A DNA stretch of 10,330 bases, taken from Parcubacteria group bacterium GW2011_GWA2_47_7 (lineage in GTDB: Bacteria > Patescibacteriota > Minisyncoccia > Phycocordibacterales > UBA6899). Of this stretch, positions 5,911 through 10,330 are shown in pieces. Under the pieces are notes generated by a model. It ran no database searches, was not told where the DNA came from, and was given only the letters and a program-made list of their open reading frames with translations. Both the position numbers and the translations under genes were made by a program. The stretch covers positions 1-10,330 of the forward strand of contig LCOM01000026.1 in the NCBI GenBank assembly GCA_000999395.1. Direction: 5' to 3'. Position 1 is the stretch's first letter; every line of letters starts with the position of its first letter.

Positions 5911-6762
5911 ATGAACCGCAAGAAGACACAAAAAATAACCGGCTGGTGCGCCACAATAACTTTCGCGATGCTTATTTTTCTCTATTGGTATGGGACTCCG
6001 CTACCAACCAAAACCCACATCTTGAATGAAATTCTGCACGGCGCACCGCAGCAAACCGAGGACGAGAGTGTCGCGACACCTTTTCCGGTCAAATTTGGTG
6101 AGTTCGAATACACCTTCACCCCTCACGCGAGTTATGAACTTTCAGGACTCGTCGTTTCTCTGCACCACAGCGATAGCTGGATAGACATTAGTCACGAGGG
6201 TGACCCTGCGCAGACAGTCGACATCTGTGTTGTCTGGGGACCAAACATTGCAACAGGTGGATATAAGATGGTCACCTATGCACACGGTGATTGGACGTGC
6301 TACTACCGGTGGGAAACCGAGGCAGACCCTCCCTTTAGCGGATCGTTCCTCTCAAACAATCACCTGCTTCCCACGACCCCCGCGCTTGCCTCACTCGTGA
6401 AGAGTATTAAGGTCGGTGATCAGATTCGTCTCTCAGGACTGCTTGTGGATTATACGATTACTGCATCAAGCGGTGCACGGGGTGGCTCACGAAACACAAG
6501 TCTCATCCGTACCGACAATGGCAACGGCGCCTGCGAAATCATCTATCTGACGGGCGCAACAATTCTCAAGCGCAACATGCCGTGGCGCGACCCGCTACGC
6601 TATCTACTTTTTATGGTGATGATATTTGGCGCACTTGGAAGTTTCTATTTTAGTTTGCCAGAGATAATTAAAGTGCACGATGAAGTGGCACACTCGAAAA
6701 ATCCTTACGATGTAAAAAACTATCTCAAACATCCAGATCTCAAAAAACCCACCGAGGGGTGA
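5911..6762 (+). CDS. Bitopic membrane protein of an uncharacterised family, 283 aa
   Basis: Two membrane helices (about 11-28 and 230-249) bracket a domain of about 200 residues that should lie outside the cytoplasm; both ends, including a charged 30-residue tail, are inside. The outer domain is dense in likely conserved blocks: YELSGLVVS (75-83), HHSDSWIDISH (85-95), VDICVVWG (103-110), GDWTCYYR (126-133), FLSNNHLLP (146-154), GDQIRLSGLLVDY (169-181) and RTDNGNGACE (200-209), with cysteines 106, 130 and 208. I recall similar block patterns in unnamed hypothetical proteins of other bacteria but cannot name a function. No known catalytic motif is evident, though His, Asp and Asn are abundant. 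It is a single-gene unit with its own promoter and stands divergent from the cold-shock gene. Confidence 0.85.
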   Translation: MNRKKTQKITGWCATITFAMLIFLYWYGTPLPTKTHILNEILHGAPQQTEDESVATPFPVKFGEFEYTFTPHASYELSGLVVSLHHSDSWIDISHEGDPAQTVDICVVWGPNIATGGYKMVTYAHGDWTCYYRWETEADPPFSGSFLSNNHLLPTTPALASLVKSIKVGDQIRLSGLLVDYTITASSGARGGSRNTSLIRTDNGNGACEIIYLTGATILKRNMPWRDPLRYLLFMVMIFGALGSFYFSLPEIIKVHDEVAHSKNPYDVKNYLKHPDLKKPTEG

Positions 6763-6783
6763 GTTACCGTGGATGCGCTGAGA

Positions 6784-6948
6784 CTATGACGGGCGAGGTT
6801 TGGGATGGTCCCTCTCCCAATCCAAATCCTCATTTTCAGAAATTTTACTAGGTCCTTCAATAATGGTTTGAGGTGGCACACCGAGATTCTCATCTCTGTT
6901 TGGAACAACAGGAATAATTTGAGTCTCAGCTTCTGATTGATTGACCAT
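6784..6948 (-). CDS. Small hydrophilic protein, 54 aa
   Basis: The frame could start at 6975 (63 aa), but I choose the ATG at 6948 because a good promoter (TTGACT-N16-AATAAT) ends 9 nt before it and would start transcription inside the longer version. The peptide begins MVNQSEAETQIIPVVPNRDE and ends DLDWERDHPKPRPS; it is polar, rich in Glu, Pro and Asn, without signal peptide or membrane segment, probably disordered. I do not recognise it. It follows the VanY gene by about 50 nt and is convergent with the 283-aa gene. The alternative frame over the same bases (to 6720) would overlap that gene and has no promoter or motif. Confidence 0.5.
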   Translation of the reverse strand: MVNQSEAETQIIPVVPNRDENLGVPPQTIIEGPSKISENEDLDWERDHPKPRPS

Positions 6949-6957
6949 ATATATGCC

Positions 6958-6985
6958 ATTATTGCTCGTGCACATTGTAAGTCAA
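6958..6985 (-). promoter_or_regulatory. Promoter of the 54-aa small gene, TTGACT-N16-AATAAT
   Basis: On the minus strand TTGACT (6985-6980) and AATAAT (6963-6958) each match five of six consensus bases, spaced by 16 nt. Initiation would fall 2-3 nt before the ATG at 6948. This is the best two-hexamer promoter on the minus strand of the window. Confidence 0.55.
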
Positions 6986-6998
6986 GCCTTCTTTGCCC

Positions 6999-7925
6999 CT
7001 AATTATCAAATAGTGATACAAGATACTGGTCGATATCGCGTTGTTCCATGTCATAGAAATACTGCCCTGCAGTTTCCAGGCGATGCGCCAAGTTTAACCC
7101 AACAAAACGCCAATGCCACGGCTCGAAAACGTAATAGGCATTATCCTTCGGGTAAGAGAGCACAAAACCATACTGACATGCGTGCTCTGTGAGCCATAAG
7201 TACGCTTTGTCTTGTTCAAAATTATCATAATTATCACCAAGCTCTTCCGTCGTAAAATCAACTGTCGTACCAAGCTGATGTTCCGAATATCCCTGATCAG
7301 CCGAAAACTTATTCGACATTCCCGCTCCGTAGGTTATTTTGTATGCTGACTTCAAAGAGCTTTGCTCCCCAAACGATCGATAGGCCGAAAGCACACGAAG
7401 GTTGATGCCGTCGGCATTCGCATCACGAAGCATATCAAACAAAAACGAGAGCACTGAACCAAGAATCATCTTGTCTTTTTCCGGTTGAAATACATAGTCT
7501 ACTGGGATGAGCGAAAGGCTTTTGGGCTCAAAATGCTCATTCAAGAAATATACGCGTGAATATTTTTGTAATAATTCCTTATCGGTGCTGTTCAATTTCG
7601 CGAGTGTTCCAATCGTTCCGGTCACCATATCAAGTTGCATCTGCACCGCATTGATGCGCACCTGCTCCCCACGAAGGGCTTCCTCCAATGTATTCCGCTC
7701 AATGGTCGTCGTTGCAAGACGCTCCCCTAATTCAGCGATAGTAGAATGCAATTGTTGTACAGTAGCGGAATATTCATTTTTAACAGACAGAAGTTCGGCT
7801 TTCGTCTCAGTGTGCGCCTGAAATAATGTCCAATATTTATAGCCAGAAACGCCCGCAACGAACATTACTAAGGTAATCGAAAGGGCGAGAAAAAGTATAT
7901 CTTTGCGCGACATTGAGACTTCCAT
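6999..7925 (-). CDS. Membrane-anchored D-alanyl-D-alanine carboxypeptidase, VanY/M15B family, 308 aa
   Basis: The enzyme is predicted to remove the terminal D-Ala from peptidoglycan stem peptides outside the membrane. An N-terminal anchor helix (about 9-29) is followed by a long coiled coil (about 35-110) and the catalytic domain (about 125-305). Family motifs are LSAYRSFGEQ (179-188, substrate-binding Arg183), SADQGYSEHQLGTTVDF (208-224) with zinc ligands His216 and Asp223, and EPWHWRFVG (268-276) with catalytic Glu268 and zinc ligand His271; all are intact. The coiled coil probably acts as a stalk reaching the cell wall. The ATG at 7925 is favoured by an extended -10 ending 6 nt upstream; Met5 has a GGAAG 5 nt before it and is the alternative (304 aa). 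Neighbours fit an envelope role. Confidence 0.94.
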   Translation of the reverse strand: MEVSMSRKDILFLALSITLVMFVAGVSGYKYWTLFQAHTETKAELLSVKNEYSATVQQLHSTIAELGERLATTTIERNTLEEALRGEQVRINAVQMQLDMVTGTIGTLAKLNSTDKELLQKYSRVYFLNEHFEPKSLSLIPVDYVFQPEKDKMILGSVLSFLFDMLRDANADGINLRVLSAYRSFGEQSSLKSAYKITYGAGMSNKFSADQGYSEHQLGTTVDFTTEELGDNYDNFEQDKAYLWLTEHACQYGFVLSYPKDNAYYVFEPWHWRFVGLNLAHRLETAGQYFYDMEQRDIDQYLVSLFDN

Positions 7926-7931
7926 CAGACA

Positions 7932-7940
7932 ATGATAGCA
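7932..7940 (-). promoter_or_regulatory. Extended -10 promoter of the VanY gene (TGC-TATCAT)
   Basis: The minus strand reads TG-C-TATCAT, then exactly 6 nt (TGTCTG), then the ATG at 7925. That geometry predicts transcription starting at the start codon. There is no -35 match, consistent with an extended -10 promoter. Confidence 0.6.
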
Positions 7941-7998
7941 TGAGGTGTGTGGGTATTGTGATTTCAGCCCAAAAGGCAGGTCAAATGACGTGGTCTGA

Positions 7999-8027
7999 TT
8001 GTAACCAATCTCTCACACGAATACATT
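7999..8027 (+). promoter_or_regulatory. Promoter of the peptidoglycan-binding gene, TTGTAA-N17-TACATT
   Basis: TTGTAA (7999-8004) and TACATT (8022-8027) are spaced by 17 nt. Unlike its neighbours, this gene has a leader of about 30 nt with an AGGA at 8050-8053, 12 nt before the ATG at 8066. Confidence 0.45.
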
Positions 8028-8065
8028 GTAAGTCGTAAGAGTCTTTATTAGGAAATATAAATAAA

Positions 8066-8668
8066 ATGAAAAAAACCATAGGCATAGTCATGATTACGGC
8101 ACTTTTTTTGGGCGGAAATACCGCATACGCCAGTACGTCAATAGACGATTTAATCGCACAATTACAACAGCAGATCATTCTCCTCTCCTCAAAACTAGAG
8201 GCACTGAAACAGGTGCAAGGAGACGCACGGAGCGCCGGTCAGAGCGTTAATAGTACACTCGCACAGATAGGAAGTTTGAGCGAAGGAATGACGGGTGACC
8301 AAGTCACTCTACTCCAAGCGACACTCGCTAATGATTCCTCAATATATCCGGAGGGACTAGTAACGGGATATTACGGAAAACTCACCCGCGAAGCAATTAA
8401 GCGCTTCCAGAAGAGCCATGGCCTCAAGGGGGATGGGACACTTAATGCAAAGACCCTCGCAGAGCTCAACAAGAAGCTAAGTGAGTCTTCCTTTGAAGAA
8501 GAGGATGATGATAACGACGGCGACCACGAGGGTGATAAAAAACGCTTTTGCAATGCAAGCGCATCATGGAAGCAGGATGGGCATGATAACGGAAAGCATC
8601 GAGGATGGGACAAGGTCAATCTTCCCCGTTGCAAACACATCTCTACGTCAGTGCAACATCCCCAGTAG
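8066..8668 (+). CDS. Secreted peptidoglycan-binding protein, 5' part of a frameshifted gene, 200 aa
   Basis: The protein has a signal peptide (about 1-22, ending AYA-S), a short coiled coil (25-52), and a peptidoglycan-binding domain of the PG_binding_1 type at about 68-136 (LSEGMTGDQVTLLQ, VTGYYGKLTREAIKRFQKSH, GTLNAKTLAELNKKL). An acidic linker follows (EEEDDDNDGDHEGD, 144-157), then a basic, His/Asp/Gly-rich stretch (158-184). The last residues (RCKHISTSVQHPQ) show no domain, while the fibronectin type III sequence continues in a different frame downstream. I therefore read this as the first part of a longer gene reaching 9129, with the reading frame lost somewhere between 8590 and 8668. 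The intact product would bind the cell wall through the first domain and expose FN3 repeats. Confidence 0.85.
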   Translation: MKKTIGIVMITALFLGGNTAYASTSIDDLIAQLQQQIILLSSKLEALKQVQGDARSAGQSVNSTLAQIGSLSEGMTGDQVTLLQATLANDSSIYPEGLVTGYYGKLTREAIKRFQKSHGLKGDGTLNAKTLAELNKKLSESSFEEEDDDNDGDHEGDKKRFCNASASWKQDGHDNGKHRGWDKVNLPRCKHISTSVQHPQ

Positions 8669-9129
8669 CGACCTCCACGGCGGCATGGAACGATGGAGTA
8701 TTGCGGTCAGCGCACACCGCGGTCTTAAACAGCCTCACTGCTAGCACGAATTACCATTTCGTCATTGAAGCAACTGACGCATCGAGCAACAAGACGCTCT
8801 CTACGGAAGGATCTTTTACAACATCGGCAACACCGGACACAACGGCCCCTGTCATTTCTGGAGTTTCCGTCGTACCAACCGGCTCGACCACTGGCACAGC
8901 GGTCTGGACGACCAACGAAGCTGCATCAAGTCGCGTCTACTACGGGACGACCTCACCTTTTGTCACGAGCAGCGCATCCTCGTTTTTTGATGCAGCATTC
9001 GTGACGACCCACAGCATGCCACTCACGGGACTTGAGGCAAGCACAACCTATGCTGTCGTAGTCGAATCAGTAGATGCATCAACCAATATTGGGACATCGA
9101 GCGAAAGCACATTTACAACGCAACTCTAA
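8605..9129 (+). pseudogene. FN3-repeat part of the frameshifted peptidoglycan-binding protein gene
   Basis: This frame, open from 8590, encodes one partial and one complete fibronectin type III repeat. The second repeat (about 79-174: APVISGVSVVPTGSTTG, VWTTNEAASSRVYYGTTSP, ASTTYAVVVESVDAS) is complete. The first has only its second half (LYVSATSPVATSTAAW, ASTNYHFVIEATDASS). The ATG at 8605 is only the first Met in frame; it has no usable Shine-Dalgarno, no promoter and no signal peptide, so independent expression is unlikely. The overlap with the upstream frame is 64 nt. It could be a real frameshift mutation, phase variation, programmed frameshifting, or an assembly error in the run of C at 8624-8627 and the tctc just after it. 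A strong terminator follows. Confidence 0.75.
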
Positions 9130-9147
9130 AAGCGTAGTGCTTGAGCC

Positions 9148-9189
9148 AAAAACAACACCTTTCGCACTACGCGAAAGGTGTTGTTTTTT
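9148..9189. terminator. 18-bp perfect terminator hairpin, bidirectional
   Basis: The arms at 9148-9165 and 9171-9188 are perfect reverse complements (core acaacacctttcgc / gcgaaaggtgttgt) with loop actac. On the plus strand the stem ends in a run of six T (9184-9189); on the minus strand in five T. It serves the FN3 gene ending at 9129 and, from the other side, the cupin gene ending at 9252. Confidence 0.92.
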
Positions 9190-9251
9190 AGTCACGGCGA
9201 CAAAGCAGGTTTCGCCCTCGACGGATTTCTTAGGCGGTCAGCATTTGCACG

Positions 9252-9656
9252 CTAGTATTCAGTCAGAGTTCCGTCAAACTCTGACGCATGTGTCTCGGAG
9301 TCTTCCTTCGTCGCGTGAATCAACTTATCAAGATGCTCCGGAGGAGCATAGACCGAATAAAACCGGAGGGAAGTCTCTTGTGACGTGTTGATGATATTGT
9401 GTATCGCGCCCTCTGGAACGATAACAGCGTCACCTTCGCCGACGACATATTCTGTCTTATTAACGAAAACACTCCCCTCACCCATCTCAAAGCGTAAGAA
9501 TTGGTCTCCGTGCTCATGTACCTCAAGCCCCACTTCTTCACCCGGAAGAAGCGATGTGAGTACGAGTTGGCAGTGTTTTGCGGTATATAATACCTCGCGA
9601 AAATTTGTATTCGCCACAGCAAGATGCTCAATATTTCCCTTGTAACCCTTTTTCAC
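9252..9656 (-). CDS. Small cupin-domain protein, 134 aa
   Basis: The protein is a single cupin barrel. Motif 1 is LLPGEEVGLEVHEHGDQFLRFE (in two parts: PGEEVG at 38-43 and HEHGDQF at 47-53), with His47 and His49 as metal ligands and Gln52 near the usual Glu position. Motif 2 is GDAVIVPEGAIHNIINTS (75-92) with His86. It most resembles stand-alone cupins annotated as mannose-6-phosphate-isomerase-like or simply cupin-domain proteins; no enzymatic role can be assigned from sequence. The start is a GTG at 9656, preceded by no Shine-Dalgarno. It lies 46 nt downstream of the nucleotide-sugar dehydrogenase gene in the same direction, so the two may share a transcript ending at the long hairpin at 9148-9189. 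A sugar-related role is possible by association only. Confidence 0.9.
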   Translation of the reverse strand: MKKGYKGNIEHLAVANTNFREVLYTAKHCQLVLTSLLPGEEVGLEVHEHGDQFLRFEMGEGSVFVNKTEYVVGEGDAVIVPEGAIHNIINTSQETSLRFYSVYAPPEHLDKLIHATKEDSETHASEFDGTLTEY

Positions 9657-9702
9657 GGTGATGGTTTTATGCTTATAACGGAAATGTATTCTGTCTCGCT
9701 AC

Positions 9703-10330
9703 TTACGCATCATCATTCTGTGAACGTGGCCTCAGGACGCGCACTCGGGCGACACTTTTCGCGTGTTGCGAAGGGCGACGAACAGTTTCATTGCGATGGT
9801 AGGACGATGGGATAAGTTCGGGTTTTGGCCCACGACCGATACCGAAATAGGTAATCCTTGCTTCATCAAACGAGGCCTTATCGAGTGCATTGCGGCCATC
9901 CACAATCGCTTTAATCTTATGCTTGCGGAGTAACTGCGGACTGAGTTGTTCGAGAAATGCGGTATGTGCTGTCGCCAATATGACGCCGTCCGCACCTTCA
10001 AGTGCCTCATTAAGCGACTTCGCCGTTGAACGACTTGGTATATACGGGTCGTACGAAACGACATGTGCTCCCGCACTTTCAAGAAGTGCGATAATCGCAT
10101 ACGAAGGGCTCTCTCGTCCGTCATCGATATCGGGTTTATAGGCAAGTCCGAGTACTGCAATCTTTTTCCCTTGCAATTCATTATTGACTGATCCGGATTT
10201 ACGGAGAGCGGAGCGCATCAAGTCAACAGTGAAGCTAGGCATACCATTATTGATGCGTCGCGCGAGCTGCAAAAACTTGTGCTCAAATCCATTTTCCCTT
10301 GCATACTGAATGAGGTAATACGGATCAACG
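9703..10330 (-). CDS. UDP-N-acetyl-hexosamine-type nucleotide-sugar dehydrogenase, C-terminal part (partial at right edge)
   Basis: The frame runs in from the right edge; 208 residues of the C-terminal part are visible, and no start lies in the window. The first residues, VDPYYLIQYARENGF, match the segment after the catalytic Cys loop (usually CIPVDPYYL), and FLQLARRINNGMP and IAVLGLAYKPDIDDGRESPS, then VSYDPYIP, are signatures of the UDP-binding domain. GLAYKPDIDDxRESP fits the WbpA/WecC type (UDP-GlcNAc or UDP-ManNAc oxidised with NAD to the uronic acid) better than UDP-glucose dehydrogenase, but substrate cannot be decided from this half. The product would feed surface polysaccharide synthesis. 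The family normally ends near GIGRG; here about 40 extra residues follow, rich in Arg and Ser (HRNETVRRPSQHAKSVARVR), of unknown purpose. Confidence 0.92.
   Translation of the reverse strand, partial: VDPYYLIQYARENGFEHKFLQLARRINNGMPSFTVDLMRSALRKSGSVNNELQGKKIAVLGLAYKPDIDDGRESPSYAIIALLESAGAHVVSYDPYIPSRSTAKSLNEALEGADGVILATAHTAFLEQLSPQLLRKHKIKAIVDGRNALDKASFDEARITYFGIGRGPKPELIPSSYHRNETVRRPSQHAKSVARVRVLRPRSQNDDA

Noticed and set aside
6720..6959. Minus-strand frame of 79 codons overlapping the 54-aa small gene
   Set aside because: It overlaps the 283-aa gene's end and shows no domain; the other frame fits the promoter and has a more protein-like composition.
7981..8178. Minus-strand frame of 65 codons over the peptidoglycan-binding gene start
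   Set aside because: It overlaps the promoter and signal peptide of a well-supported gene on the other strand and has no recognisable content.
8537..8542. Run of six A as a programmed -1 frameshift site in the peptidoglycan-binding gene
   Set aside because: A -1 shift here leads to a stop at 8584 and cannot reach the FN3 frame; an in-phase X XXY YYZ heptamer is also absent.
1..10330. Alternative genetic code (UGA as glycine), CRISPR array, tRNA or mobile element
   Set aside because: UGA ends several genes at sensible places, and no direct-repeat array, cloverleaf, transposase or terminal inverted repeats were seen.

Overview
The window looks like a piece of a Candidate Phyla Radiation (Patescibacteria) genome, probably Parcubacteria-like. 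This is inference from gene content and style: very compact gene packing, small proteins, a class III prepilin, a membrane-anchored VanY-type carboxypeptidase with a coiled-coil stalk, PKD/FN3-type surface proteins, a peptidoglycan-binding/FN3 protein, a DedA protein, and few Shine-Dalgarno sites. TGA is used as a normal stop (for example the genes ending at 2036 and 6762), so the UGA-glycine code of Absconditabacteria/Gracilibacteria is excluded. No rRNA, tRNA, CRISPR array or transposase was seen.

Layout. Positions 1-2022 (minus) hold the N-terminal 674 residues of a large secreted multi-domain surface protein, running off the left edge. A 174-aa membrane-anchored protein (2036-2560) lies 13 nt upstream of it, so the two probably form an operon. 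A gap of about 380 bp (2561-2941) holds inverted repeats, a weak promoter-like site and one doubtful 45-codon ORF. Then come a membrane-tethered thermonuclease (2942-3520, minus), an exported HExxH metallopeptidase (3595-4176, minus, GTG start set by a good Shine-Dalgarno), a divergent DedA gene (4302-4889, plus), a type IV pilin-like protein (4903-5433, minus), a cold-shock protein (5558-5755, minus), and a divergent 283-aa bitopic membrane protein of unknown function (5911-6762, plus). Next are a 54-aa small gene (6784-6948, minus), a VanY/M15 D,D-carboxypeptidase (6999-7925, minus), a frameshifted peptidoglycan-binding/FN3 surface protein (8066-9129, plus), a long perfect terminator hairpin, a cupin (9252-9656, minus) and the C-terminal part of a UDP-N-acetyl-hexosamine-type dehydrogenase (9703 to the right edge, minus).

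Most products act at or outside the membrane: envelope turnover (VanY, peptidoglycan binding), lipid-carrier recycling (DedA), surface display (PKD/FN3 proteins, pilin), extracellular hydrolysis (nuclease, metallopeptidase) and sugar-nucleotide supply for surface polysaccharide. The genes are mostly single units with their own promoters, not one pathway operon.

The strongest unannotated signal is regulatory. Three unrelated genes (DedA, the 283-aa protein, VanY) have a -10-like hexamer exactly 6 nt before the start codon, and two more have it 7-9 nt before. That geometry predicts leaderless or near-leaderless mRNAs. Other points of interest are the FN3 gene frameshift, a 9-nt segment complementary to the loop and upper stem of the 18-bp terminator, and the uncharacterised 283-aa family.
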